Shown here: in pieces, positions 47,942 to 56,440 of the stretch
How positions within the stretch are numbered: position 1 is the stretch's first letter
How the letters are laid out: each line of letters starts with the position of its first letter
DNA from: Bacteroidales bacterium KHT7
GTDB lineage: Bacteria > Bacteroidota > Bacteroidia > Bacteroidales > Bacteroidaceae
Direction: 5' to 3'
Length of the DNA: 64,000 nucleotides
Assembly: GCA_900102385.1 (NCBI GenBank)
Contig: FNBQ01000005.1
Span: forward strand, 1-64,000
Made by a program: the position numbers and the translations under genes
Notes under the pieces: model-generated
The model's database searches: none
What the model saw: the letters and a program-made list of their open reading frames with translations, nothing else
What the model was told of the DNA's origin: nothing

Positions 47942-50776
47942 ATGAAAAGACGATTTTTATCCTTTGCTCTATTTTTGCTGACAACAGCGGCTTTCGCGCA
48001 AAACAGAATTGATTTGAGCGGAACATGGCAGTTTAAGATAGACAGAGACGGAACCGCTACGGCTACATCAAAATATGATGACAGCATAGAACTTCCCGGC
48101 TCTATGCTAACCCGTGGAAAGGGCGATGTTGTGTCGTTAAAGACACGATGGGTCAGTTCGCTCTACGACTCATCTTATTTCTTCAACCCATACATGAAGA
48201 AATATCAGGTTGAGGGAAACATGAAGTTTCCGTTCTTCCTAACTCCAGACAAGCATTATGTGGGCAACGCATGGTACAGACGCACAGTTTCCGTTCCGCT
48301 GACGTGGAAGAAACAACGTGTGATTCTGACTCTTGAACGTCCGCATATCGAGACAACCGTTTTCGTAAACAATAAGGAGGTCGGGCATCAGATGAGCCTT
48401 TCTGCTCCTCATGTGTTTGACATCACAAACTTCGTCGTTCCCGGAAAGGACAACGAGATTGCAATAAAGATTTACAACGGAATAGAGAACGTGTGCGTTG
48501 GTCAGGATTCGCACTCGGTTACCGACCAGACACAGGGCTGCTGGAACGGAATCGTGGGCAGAATGTCGCTCGATGCGCATCCGATGGCATATATAAGTAA
48601 TGTGGCAGTTTATCCTGATGTAGAGAACAAACTCATCGACGTAAAGGTGAAAGGCACGGCTAAGAAATTCAAGTTCGAGATTGACGGCAAGGCTGTTAAG
48701 TCAAAGAAACTGACAGACAGCACTTACCAGATTGTTCTTGGCGACGAGATGCGCCTTTGGGACGAGTACAATCCGAATGTGTACAAACTTGCCGTAATCA
48801 GCGGAAACGACCGCTTCGAGACTGTCTTCGGAATGAGAAGCGTAAAGGTCGATGGTACTCGCATATTGCTCAACGGCAAGCAGATATATGTGCGCGGAAC
48901 GGTAGGCAACTGCTGTTTCCCTGAGACTGGCTATCCTCCAACCGACGAGGCTTCGTGGACGGCTATCTTCAAGAAGTGCAAGGAATACGGACTCAACACC
49001 ATGCGATTCCATTCGTACTGCCCTCCTGAGGCGGCTTTCACGGCAGCCGACAAACTCGGCTTCTATCTTCAGCCCGAAGGTCCGTCATGGCCTAACCACG
49101 GCGTTAAACTCTACAACAAACAGTACATCGACATCTATCTGATGGACGATACAAAGAGACTTGTCGAGGCTTACGGAAACCATCCGTCGTTCGTGATGCT
49201 ATCGGCTGGAAACGAGCCTGCCGGAGGTTGGGTTAAGTGGTGCAACGAGTGGGTTGCCTACTGGAAGAAGACCGACTCGCGACGTATATATTGCGGTGCC
49301 AACGTTGGCGGCGGATGGGCTTGGGACGATGGCTCTGAATATCACGTTAAGGGCGGCGGTCGAGGCTTGGATTGGAGCAAACGCAAGCCACATTCGGATG
49401 ATGATTATCTGAAAGACATTCAGTTTCCGAGAAACTACAAGGGCAAAGAGCCTAACAACTCGCCGATGATTAGCCACGAGCAGGGACAATGGTGCGCCTT
49501 CCCCGATTTGAAGGAGCGTTCGCAGTATACAGGCGCGTACAAGGCTAAGAATTTCGACATCTTCGAGGATTTGTTGCGTGACCACGGCATGGGCGACCAA
49601 GCCGAGAAATTTCTATATGCCAGCGGAAAGCTTCAGGTTTTGGCATACAAGTATGAGATGGAGCGTAACTTCCGCACAAAGGATTATGCCGGCTTCGTTC
49701 TGCTTGGCCTGAACGATTACAGCGGTCAGGGAACGGCCCTTGTCGGACCTCTGAACGTGCATTGGAAGGAGAAAGGCTATGTTGATGCCGACGAGTGGAC
49801 AAACTTCTGCAACGACGTTGTTCCGTTGGCAAAATTTGCGAAATTTGTTTACAAGTCTGACGAGAAGATAAGCGTTCCGATTGAGATTTACAACGCAACC
49901 GGCGGCGATTTGACCGATGCCAAGGTTGAATACAACATCAAGTACAACTCTAAGGATGTTGATGGCGAACTGCTCTCGGCAACCATTCCGGCAGGAAAGA
50001 ACAACGAGGCTGGCACGGTAGCGTTCGACCCTTCGTCAATTTCAACCGACGAGCTGAGCCGTGGCGTAAAGTGCACGCTCTCTGTTTCTGTCAAAGCAAA
50101 CGGCAAGAGCTGGCTTAACAACTGGGAATTCTGGGTTTATCCGAAATCTGTAGAAATGCCAGACGCAAAGAATATATACATTTCCGACACGCTCGACAAC
50201 AAGGCTCTCGACGTTCTGAAAAAGGGCGGAAAGGTTCTTCTTACGGCAGCCGGAAAGGTTCGATACGGAAACGACATCCGTCAGGATTTCCTTCCTGTCT
50301 TCTGGAACACATCGTGGTTTAAGATGCGTCCTCCACACACAACAGGAGCGTACATCGACACAACTCATCCGATTTACAACAACTTTGTAACCGACCGTTG
50401 GACTAACATCAACTGGTGGGAACTTTCAAATCGTGCTCAGGTCATGAATCTTTCGGAGTTCCCTATTGATTATCAGCCACCAATGCAACCAATTGACACA
50501 TGGCATGTTAGCCGCAAGTGCGGAACGATTGTAGAGGCTAACGTGCTTAACGGAAAGTTGCTGATGACAACTCTTGATATTACGAAAAAGTTGGATGAGA
50601 GAGTCGTTGCCCGTCAACTTCGCAAGAGCATCATAGAGTACATGAACAGCCGCGAGTTCGACCCAAGCATAAGGGTTGAGCCATCGGTAATCACGAATCT
50701 CTATGAAAAGACTGCTCCGCCGGTGAATATGTTTACAAAAGATTCTCCCGACGAACTGAAACCAAAGATTAAGTAA
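47942..50776 (+). CDS. Secreted glycoside hydrolase family 2 protein
   Basis: 944 aa from ATG 47942, chosen because MKRRFLSFALFLLTTAAFAQ is a signal peptide; the TTG seven codons earlier is not used. Domains: sugar-binding beta-sandwich (~25-190), Ig-like (~190-285), TIM barrel (~290-600). The acid/base Glu is E425 in SAGNEPAGGW, the nucleophile likely E513 in SHEQGQW. Remaining ~350 residues are C-terminal sandwich and unassigned domains. The layout resembles pectin-linked GH2 enzymes in Bacteroidetes, but the exact substrate (beta-galactoside, glucuronide or other) is unknown. No SusC/SusD genes are near, so it is not in an obvious polysaccharide utilisation locus. Confidence 0.9.
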   Translation: MKRRFLSFALFLLTTAAFAQNRIDLSGTWQFKIDRDGTATATSKYDDSIELPGSMLTRGKGDVVSLKTRWVSSLYDSSYFFNPYMKKYQVEGNMKFPFFLTPDKHYVGNAWYRRTVSVPLTWKKQRVILTLERPHIETTVFVNNKEVGHQMSLSAPHVFDITNFVVPGKDNEIAIKIYNGIENVCVGQDSHSVTDQTQGCWNGIVGRMSLDAHPMAYISNVAVYPDVENKLIDVKVKGTAKKFKFEIDGKAVKSKKLTDSTYQIVLGDEMRLWDEYNPNVYKLAVISGNDRFETVFGMRSVKVDGTRILLNGKQIYVRGTVGNCCFPETGYPPTDEASWTAIFKKCKEYGLNTMRFHSYCPPEAAFTAADKLGFYLQPEGPSWPNHGVKLYNKQYIDIYLMDDTKRLVEAYGNHPSFVMLSAGNEPAGGWVKWCNEWVAYWKKTDSRRIYCGANVGGGWAWDDGSEYHVKGGGRGLDWSKRKPHSDDDYLKDIQFPRNYKGKEPNNSPMISHEQGQWCAFPDLKERSQYTGAYKAKNFDIFEDLLRDHGMGDQAEKFLYASGKLQVLAYKYEMERNFRTKDYAGFVLLGLNDYSGQGTALVGPLNVHWKEKGYVDADEWTNFCNDVVPLAKFAKFVYKSDEKISVPIEIYNATGGDLTDAKVEYNIKYNSKDVDGELLSATIPAGKNNEAGTVAFDPSSISTDELSRGVKCTLSVSVKANGKSWLNNWEFWVYPKSVEMPDAKNIYISDTLDNKALDVLKKGGKVLLTAAGKVRYGNDIRQDFLPVFWNTSWFKMRPPHTTGAYIDTTHPIYNNFVTDRWTNINWWELSNRAQVMNLSEFPIDYQPPMQPIDTWHVSRKCGTIVEANVLNGKLLMTTLDITKKLDERVVARQLRKSIIEYMNSREFDPSIRVEPSVITNLYEKTAPPVNMFTKDSPDELKPKIK

Positions 50777-50826
50777 TACAAAAAGGCTTGCAGAGTTTGA
50801 TTCCTGCAAGCCTTTTTGTATCGTTT
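50776..50826 (+). terminator. Intrinsic terminator after the GH2 gene
   Basis: A perfect 18-bp stem (ATACAAAAAGGCTTGCAG / CTGCAAGCCTTTTTGTAT) with a 10-base loop. Confidence 0.9.
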
Positions 50827-51045
50827 TTGTCGTAGTGAAGTAGGGGAAGGGTTCGGGATTCCTTCGGGATGCGTTCGGGATTTAGTTGGCAGACTTATTG
50901 TTTTTTGCTGGGGAGAAATGAGTGTTGATGTGATTCCAAAGCGGAGGTCGTGATGATACAAAATCTTTTGCCTCGGTACAAAGAAAAAGAGGACGTTTCG
51001 GCAAAAGCGACGCGCCCTCATTCAGTTATCTAAAAAACGTGAAAA
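50827..51045. other. Intergenic region with repeat, no gene
   Basis: After the GH2 terminator: the 11-bp repeat, then ~160 bp without a plausible gene or clear promoter up to the stop codon of the minus-strand DUF4923 gene. Confidence 0.5.
50830..50884. repeat. 11-bp periodic tandem repeat
   Basis: TTCGGGATTCC, TTCGGGATGCG and TTCGGGATTTA start exactly 11 bp apart at 50852, 50863 and 50874. They are preceded in register by TAGGGGAAGGG at 50841. Same period as the repeat at 19586-19640. Confidence 0.75.
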
Positions 51046-51807
51046 TTATTTCTTTTTAGTAGTTGTTGTTTTCTTTGTTGTCGTAGTCTTCTTGGCTGTT
51101 GAAGTAGACTTCTTTGTTGTTGTGGTCTTCTTGGTTGTAGAAGAAGATTTCTTAGCCGTAGAAGTTGACTTTTTTGTTGTGGTTGTAGAAGTTGTAGTCT
51201 TTGCAGGCTCTTCCTTCTTTATCTCTCCCTTCTTGAATTTCATTCCAAGATTCATTCCGTCGTATTCCTTGAGGAGCGAAGTGATGGTCTGAACGGTTGA
51301 GTTGTTTACTTTTGAGCCGATGAACTCGATGCCCGTTAGCACCTTGTCGGCATCGTAGAGCATAGAAAATTCATCGCCCGAAACGCTTACGGTTGTTGTA
51401 GATGAAATTCCCGTCATGTCGTATGTAAGCGTAAGTTTGTCGCCCGAAACGGTATATTTGCCGCTTGCCTTGTTCTTCTCGCCGATAGTCTTGTCGAAAG
51501 TACCGTCGCTCTTGAACGTGAAGGTAAGATTACCCTCTTTGATTCCAGCTTGCTTCAGATAATTGTCGAACTTCTTCTGAGCCTGTGAACTGATAGCCGA
51601 GCCAGCCGCCTTTTTCAGAATATTGTCCGATTCGAGCTGAACTGCCGAACCTGTGAAAATCCATGTGCCCTCGAGTTGGTTGGCAGATACCGATGGAGTT
51701 GTTACCGCATTCACAACCTTGTTGAGTATGTCGCCCAATTGTGCGTGCGAAAGGCTTGGCACACAGAATAGTGCCACAGCCAAAAGTGTGCATTTAATCA
51801 ATTTCAT
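51046..51807 (-). CDS. DUF4923-like secreted protein with Lys/Thr-rich tail
   Basis: 253 aa from the Met at 51807, selected since MKLIKCTLLAVALFCVPSLSHAQ is a signal peptide (upstream codons of the open frame are not part of it). Residues ~25-200 contain GTWIFTGSAVQLESDN, a lipocalin-like opening, and are typical of DUF4923. The last ~50 residues are almost only Lys, Thr, Ser and Ala (KKSTSTAKKSS and related), a low-complexity cationic tail. The tail resembles those of histone H1-like or nucleic-acid-binding proteins but is on an exported protein. Its repeat DNA may change length. Function unknown. Confidence 0.78.
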   Translation of the reverse strand: MKLIKCTLLAVALFCVPSLSHAQLGDILNKVVNAVTTPSVSANQLEGTWIFTGSAVQLESDNILKKAAGSAISSQAQKKFDNYLKQAGIKEGNLTFTFKSDGTFDKTIGEKNKASGKYTVSGDKLTLTYDMTGISSTTTVSVSGDEFSMLYDADKVLTGIEFIGSKVNNSTVQTITSLLKEYDGMNLGMKFKKGEIKKEEPAKTTTSTTTTKKSTSTAKKSSSTTKKTTTTKKSTSTAKKTTTTKKTTTTKKK

Positions 51808-51845
51808 ATTTGTGAATTTCAAAAATAAAATACCTTTATAGCGCA

Positions 51846-51853
51846 CAAAGTTA
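51846..51853 (-). promoter_or_regulatory. Promoter -7 element for the DUF4923-like gene
   Basis: Minus strand TAACTTTG, 39 bp before the chosen start. The position supports the shorter start at 51807, since the longer open frame would begin upstream of the promoter. Confidence 0.5.
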
Positions 51854-52060
51854 CAAAAAAGGTTGAAACGACGAAGCATTTTCTGCGGATTAAAGTGTTC
51901 TTTGCGCAAATTAATGCTATTATTTCGTTGTTCTTGATTATATAGATGATTTTGTGTTTTTTTTATGGGATATGAGTAAATAATCAGGATTATTGTGTTA
52001 AAAAATCTTATTTTGTATAAAAAACAACAAAAAATTCATTATGTGTATTTCTAATATTAT

Positions 52061-52068
52061 TATCTTTG
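52061..52068 (+). promoter_or_regulatory. Promoter -7 element for the next secreted protein
   Basis: TATCTTTG, a perfect match, 37 bp before the ATG at 52105. The upstream ATG of the open frame (52066) lies inside the element, so it cannot be the start. Confidence 0.6.
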
Positions 52069-52104
52069 CGCCAAAGTGAACATATTTTGTTAATTTTAGA
52101 TATT

Positions 52105-52710
52105 ATGAAACAGACATTAAAAGTTTTTGTTTTGGCAATTTTTGCCACTTTTACATTCAACAGCATTGCTAATGCTCAGTTTGGACTAATTAAGGGTGTT
52201 GCCGGTGCCGTTACTTCAGGAAAAAGCAAAGGCAAAGAAGTGAAACTGGCTAACGGAAAGTCAGTCAGCACAAAGCGTGCCCCTATCGGCAAGACCGAAG
52301 TCATGTCGTGGATTGGCATGGACGATGATGAGGCTACACTCAACGTGTTCAAGGCTATGGTGAAGAAACAGAACAAGTACAACAACGATACCGATGCCCG
52401 AATGAAGGTGAGCGACGAGAACAAGGGCGAAATCCTTATGGTTGGCCTGCTTGCCGAAGACTGGAGTTATTCGCGTACAAATCTCGGCGACATCAAGAGT
52501 CGTTCTATTCCTTTCTTCTATGTGATGAAGAACAAGGCTGGAAATTTCGTAACAGAGAAGTTCTGGGCTACTCAGAAGTTCAATGGCGCATCGTACGATG
52601 CTTTTACCATCGAGCCTGTTATGAGCGGCACGGCCGATTCGAACAAGTATTGGAGAATAATAGTTGACTGGACGGACGAAGATACAGCCAAATACTCACA
52701 AGCCAAGTAA
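52105..52710 (+). CDS. Secreted protein of unknown function
   Basis: 201 aa from ATG 52105, where MKQTLKVFVLAIFATFTFNS starts a signal peptide cleaved near NAQ. Mature part: a KSKGKEVKLANGKSV stretch, then ~150 aa of mixed alpha/beta with WKNKAGNF-like strands and the TRP-rich YWRIIVDWTDED at the end. No lipobox, no recognised domain. Single-gene unit with promoter at 52061 and terminator at 52736-52765. Confidence 0.7.
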   Translation: MKQTLKVFVLAIFATFTFNSIANAQFGLIKGVAGAVTSGKSKGKEVKLANGKSVSTKRAPIGKTEVMSWIGMDDDEATLNVFKAMVKKQNKYNNDTDARMKVSDENKGEILMVGLLAEDWSYSRTNLGDIKSRSIPFFYVMKNKAGNFVTEKFWATQKFNGASYDAFTIEPVMSGTADSNKYWRIIVDWTDEDTAKYSQAK

Positions 52711-52735
52711 TTTAGAATCTACGAACAAATTCATA

Positions 52736-52775
52736 AATCCCCGTTGGCGCGAACCAGTGGGGATTCCTTCTTTTA
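52736..52775 (+). terminator. Intrinsic terminator
   Basis: AATCCCC pairs with GGGGATT around an internal small stem (TTGG/CCAG), followed by CCTTCTTTT. Confidence 0.65.
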
Positions 52776-52822
52776 TCAGAAGAAAACAAGATGACGTATA
52801 ATTTTAACAAATAACAGAATTT

Positions 52823-54205
52823 ATGGCTTATCAAGAACAAGAAACAACGGGTTATGGAACCCGTGTAGGAAGGTCGTTTAAGGCAATAGGCAGCGGAATC
52901 CTGCTGTTCTGTATCGGAACGGGACTTCTTTGGTGGAACGAAGGTCGTATGGTAAAGACAGCAAAGATGCTCGAGGAGGCCGGCGGCTCGTATGTCGAGA
53001 TGGAGAATCCAAACAAGAAGGACGCATCGCTCGAGGGTGAACTTATTTGCGGAACGGCTCTGGCAACAACCGAGGATTCGCTCAGCGACAGCCAGTTTGG
53101 CGTTGGCGCAAAGGCTATCGCGCTGCATCGCAAGGTAGAGTATTACCAATGGGTTGAACATTCTGACGAGAAGAAGGAAGACAAACTTGGCGGCAAGGAG
53201 GTTACAACCACAACATACACATATTCAAAGAAATGGGTGAGCAGTCCTGTTGAGTCGGCTGAGTTCAAAGACCCTGCATATCAGAATAAAAACACTATTC
53301 TTACAACCGTTGAGGGAGCTGACCAGTATGCCGAGAACGTAAAGTTCGGCGCATACAAACTTAGCGAGACCCTCATTCACATGATTTCTTCTCGCGAAGG
53401 ATTGAACTTGGCTATCAGCGAAGACCTTCTGAAAGAACTCGACAAGAACGCGCAGACAGCCTACGAGCGTTTCTACGGCGTTAAGAAGTCGGCTCAGCAG
53501 ACGGCGGCGCAGCAGCCAGCCGAGACTGCCGTTATTTCAGATTCAGCCAAGGCCGTTGCCGATTCTCTGAAGGCGGTAAACGACAGCATCATTAAGAATG
53601 CCGTAAACAAGAAGGATTTTGAATACGTTCATCAGGCCGGAAACGTGCTGTATTTCGGTCGTGTTCCGGGCTCGCCAGAGGTGGGTGATGTTCGTGTAAC
53701 ATTCGAGCAGGTAGTTCCTGCCAAGGTAACGGTTATGGCTGTTGTAGACGGCGAGACATTCAAGGCTTTCAAGGCAAAGAACGGCAAGCGATTCCAGACT
53801 CTTGTGATGGGCAAGAAGACTGGCGACGAGATTATAGAGGCAGAAGATGAGTCTAACGGCTTCTGGCTTTGGGTTTGGCGTGGCATCGGAACTCTGCTTG
53901 TAATTGGCGGCTTGAACGGCATCTTCGGCTTTATCGAGACAATCCTGAAGGTTGTTCCGTTTATTGCCGGCATCTTCGGATGGGGCGTTAGCGTTGTCTG
54001 CACAATTGTGGGCATCGTGTGGTCGCTCATTGTCATTGCCGTAGCATGGCTCTTCTATCGTCCTGTATTGGGCATCACGTTGCTGGTTATATCGGGCTTC
54101 CTTATATGGGTATTTGCCTTCAAGGGTAAGGACAAACTGAAGGAACTGGCAGCCAAGGCAAAGAAATCAGAGTCTGCAAGTGCGCCGTCTGACAATAATG
54201 CATGA
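52823..54205 (+). CDS. TMEM43-family membrane protein
   Basis: 460 aa. N-terminal helix (FKAIGSGILLFCIGTGLLWW, ~19-38) followed by NEGRMVKTAKMLEEA, a ~290-residue extracytoplasmic domain with YYQWVEHS and TYSKKWVSSPV strands, and three or four C-terminal helices (GTLLVIGGLNGIFGFIETIL; VVCTIVGIVWSLIVIAVAWL; LGITLLVISGFLIWVFAF). This matches TMEM43, whose human member sits in the inner nuclear membrane; bacterial homologues are known but their role is not. Long soluble part is Ala/Gln-rich near residue 235 (QQTAAQQPAETA). Confidence 0.85.
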   Translation: MAYQEQETTGYGTRVGRSFKAIGSGILLFCIGTGLLWWNEGRMVKTAKMLEEAGGSYVEMENPNKKDASLEGELICGTALATTEDSLSDSQFGVGAKAIALHRKVEYYQWVEHSDEKKEDKLGGKEVTTTTYTYSKKWVSSPVESAEFKDPAYQNKNTILTTVEGADQYAENVKFGAYKLSETLIHMISSREGLNLAISEDLLKELDKNAQTAYERFYGVKKSAQQTAAQQPAETAVISDSAKAVADSLKAVNDSIIKNAVNKKDFEYVHQAGNVLYFGRVPGSPEVGDVRVTFEQVVPAKVTVMAVVDGETFKAFKAKNGKRFQTLVMGKKTGDEIIEAEDESNGFWLWVWRGIGTLLVIGGLNGIFGFIETILKVVPFIAGIFGWGVSVVCTIVGIVWSLIVIAVAWLFYRPVLGITLLVISGFLIWVFAFKGKDKLKELAAKAKKSESASAPSDNNA

Positions 54206-54306
54206 TAAAAATTGATTATGGCTATGGCTCTGTGCCTGTGTGCCTTTCGCGGGTATGCAGGCGCAGAACTTTTCGTTTTCCTGAAACGTAAACAGCCATC
54301 TCTTTT

Positions 54307-54337
54307 TTTGACAAGACATTAGATTTTACTATCTTTG
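54307..54337 (+). promoter_or_regulatory. Promoter of the lipoprotein-AAA operon
   Basis: TTTG (54307-54310), 19-bp spacer, TATCTTTG (54330-54337). An ideal Bacteroidetes promoter 33 bp before the first ATG. Confidence 0.75.
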
Positions 54338-54369
54338 CCTCTTCGGGCGAAAAGTGAAAAAGTGTATTT

Positions 54370-54939
54370 ATGAAAAATCTGATATTCTCGGCATTCGTTG
54401 CCGCTATGATGCTTTCAGCCTGCGGAAGCAAGACTGGCAATGTTGCTGAAACCGCAGAAACTGTCGATAGCCTGACAACCGATTCGGCTGATGTCAAGAC
54501 TGTCGCAAACGCAAACATAGATTCGGTAAAGCATACCAAAGACTATATAAATCAGCGAATTGATACGATTTATAAGTATAAGAACGATGGGCAATATTGC
54601 TCGGAGAGTTACCGCGCGCTCGAGGCTGAGGCTGTTAAACTGAGCGAGGAGCGTGACGAGATTTATTTCGACGGCGACCATTGGATGAATGGTCAGGACA
54701 TCGACCCGAAATGGAGTTACAAGGTAAAGAAGATAGAACTCGAAGGTGACTCGGTTGCATGGGCCGACATCACGATTCACAATTTTAACGATAGCCGCGT
54801 GAAACTTAGATTGCTGTACGAGCGCGGCGACTGGTTCGTCGACGATTTTTATTTCTACTACAAAGACGAAGGAGTGATTGAGGAATTGCGCGAAAAGGAG
54901 GGAATGAAGGAATACATTTCGGCCAACCGCAAAAAATAG
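54370..54939 (+). CDS. Lipoprotein, DUF3828/YbjP-like
   Basis: 189 aa with lipobox MLSACGSK (Cys ~18). After an acidic linker, residues ~75-185 hold the repeated-looking domain seen also in the next gene: GDSVAWADITIHNFNDSRVK strands, then LLYERGDWFVDDFYFYY and a C-terminal VIEELREKEGMKEYI helix. This resembles the DUF3828 family of small periplasmic lipoproteins. First gene of a four-gene operon. The similarity of the last ~60 residues to its neighbour argues for tandem duplication. Function unknown. Confidence 0.72.
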   Translation: MKNLIFSAFVAAMMLSACGSKTGNVAETAETVDSLTTDSADVKTVANANIDSVKHTKDYINQRIDTIYKYKNDGQYCSESYRALEAEAVKLSEERDEIYFDGDHWMNGQDIDPKWSYKVKKIELEGDSVAWADITIHNFNDSRVKLRLLYERGDWFVDDFYFYYKDEGVIEELREKEGMKEYISANRKK

Positions 54940-54945
54940 AAAAAG

Positions 54946-55512
54946 ATGAGAAAGATATTGCTTTTGCTGTCGTTTCTGCTGATTGTTTGTTCTTGTGGCA
55001 ACAACGTGCAGAAGACAATGCAGGAAAATAATTCGACAGATAGCGTTGTTGCCGAAAAAAAGGTTAGTGATACAGATAAGAAGGAGGCTCTGCAAGGGTA
55101 TCCGGCTCTTGTATATGCCAAGGTAAACAAAGTTCTGTCGCAACAGTCTGTAAATCAGAATGAACTCGATTCGGCTTTCTTTGCCAAGAGTTACCTCGAT
55201 TTGAGGGCTGAGGTTCTGCAGGTGCAGGACGGCAAGCCTTTCGACCAACTTTTCTTTGTTGAGTACATGCCGTTTTCGCAAGGATTGTGTCCGCCGATTA
55301 TTATTTCGGGTGTCAAGATAGAGTCGTTTAAAGAAGATAAAGCCGAAATAACTTTCACCATAAATGATGGTGAGGACGATTTCGTAAAAATGTGGTGGCA
55401 TCTGCAATATGCCAATGGCGAATGGCGCATAGACGACTGGAGTAACTATCCCGAAGACGAGTATGGCATAGTTAAGGGTATGCGCGAATATTTGCAGAAG
55501 AATAAAAAGTAG
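54946..55512 (+). CDS. Lipoprotein, DUF3828/YbjP-like paralogue
   Basis: 188 aa. The signal MRKILLLLSFLLIVCSCGNN has a lipobox with Cys at ~17. Then follows a domain like that of the preceding protein: DKAEITFTINDGEDDFVKMW strands, LQYANGEWRIDDWSNY and GIVKGMREYLQKNKK at the end. Aligned by eye the two proteins share the W-x-DDF/W core and a closing M-x-EYL. It lies 6 bp after the first. Likely periplasmic or outer-membrane anchored; role unknown. Confidence 0.72.
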   Translation: MRKILLLLSFLLIVCSCGNNVQKTMQENNSTDSVVAEKKVSDTDKKEALQGYPALVYAKVNKVLSQQSVNQNELDSAFFAKSYLDLRAEVLQVQDGKPFDQLFFVEYMPFSQGLCPPIIISGVKIESFKEDKAEITFTINDGEDDFVKMWWHLQYANGEWRIDDWSNYPEDEYGIVKGMREYLQKNKK

Positions 55513-55514
55513 AG

Positions 55515-56414
55515 ATGATGAGAAGAGTATCTGTGTTAGTTGTATTGTGCCTGTGTCTTGTTGCAGGCGTTAAGGCTCAGAAATCCAGCCTGTATGAGCG
55601 TAAGGATTTCTGTTTCAAGATGACAACGGAGAAAGATTCCGAAGGCAAAATCAGAACCGTTAAACTTCACGCTTGCGTTGGCAGTAACGCGGTAAGTAAT
55701 TTCACGTTCAAGGTTGTCGTTCCGACGGAAGACATCGGCGAAATAACTGAGCCTGACATCAATTTCGACGGCTATCCCGATGTAGACATTAATCTTGGCT
55801 ATAAGGGCGGATTTTCTAACAACGTCCAACACGAGGCTTTGCTCTGGAATCAGAAAAAACATTGCTTCGAAGTGCCAGAGGGATACAGCGATATTGGCGA
55901 GCCGCAATTTGACGGCGAGAAGAAAATCATCTTCACAACGTTGAGTGCAGGTCCTGATGCGCGCGTAACGACTTATTACCGTTGGCAAGGCAGCACGCTT
56001 TGCGAATATCTCTCTGACACCTGGAAGATTGACGATGACAAGGTGGCAGATTTCAGCGATATGCTAAACCTGCCTCTGTTCCGTTTAGATGCCAAACTGA
56101 ATGGCCGCACTCCTGTAATCATAGCGTTTCAGAAGAATGAAGACGGCGTTGTGGCTGGCTACATTTATTATCCGCGTGCCAAGAATCCTGCGCCTATCAT
56201 GATAAAAGGAATTTTCGATAATGGCATCTACGACTTGAGCGAACGGTTTTCAGACGGCAGTACGACAGGCTATCTAAGCCTTAAATGCGACAAAGACCAG
56301 AACTGGAGTGGAGCATGGGCTAATCCCGTTACTCACAAATCGCTGGAGATAACCGATATTCTCTTCAGTCACGAAGTTCCAAAGTGGTTCACGAAGTCGC
56401 TTTTTTTAGAGTAA
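55515..56414 (+). CDS. Secreted protein with an FG-GAP-like Asp motif
   Basis: 299 aa. The signal peptide is VSVLVVLCLCLVAGVKAQ. The motif DINFDGYPDVDINLGY (~res 77-92) is like the calcium-binding Asp-x-Asn/Asp-x-Asp loops of FG-GAP or XAC2610-type proteins. The remaining part is beta-rich with several aromatic residues. ATG at 55515 or 55518 may start it; both fit. Third gene of the operon with two lipoproteins and an AAA+ ATPase, 3 bp after the second lipoprotein gene. No enzymatic motif seen. Confidence 0.7.
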   Translation: MMRRVSVLVVLCLCLVAGVKAQKSSLYERKDFCFKMTTEKDSEGKIRTVKLHACVGSNAVSNFTFKVVVPTEDIGEITEPDINFDGYPDVDINLGYKGGFSNNVQHEALLWNQKKHCFEVPEGYSDIGEPQFDGEKKIIFTTLSAGPDARVTTYYRWQGSTLCEYLSDTWKIDDDKVADFSDMLNLPLFRLDAKLNGRTPVIIAFQKNEDGVVAGYIYYPRAKNPAPIMIKGIFDNGIYDLSERFSDGSTTGYLSLKCDKDQNWSGAWANPVTHKSLEITDILFSHEVPKWFTKSLFLE

Positions 56415-56440
56415 AGAATTTGTAAATAGTAAGTTAAATT

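Noticed and set aside
54415-55407. 330-codon minus-strand frame over the two lipoprotein genes
   Set aside because: Plus-strand genes have lipoboxes, a promoter and tight spacing; the antisense frame is a shadow.
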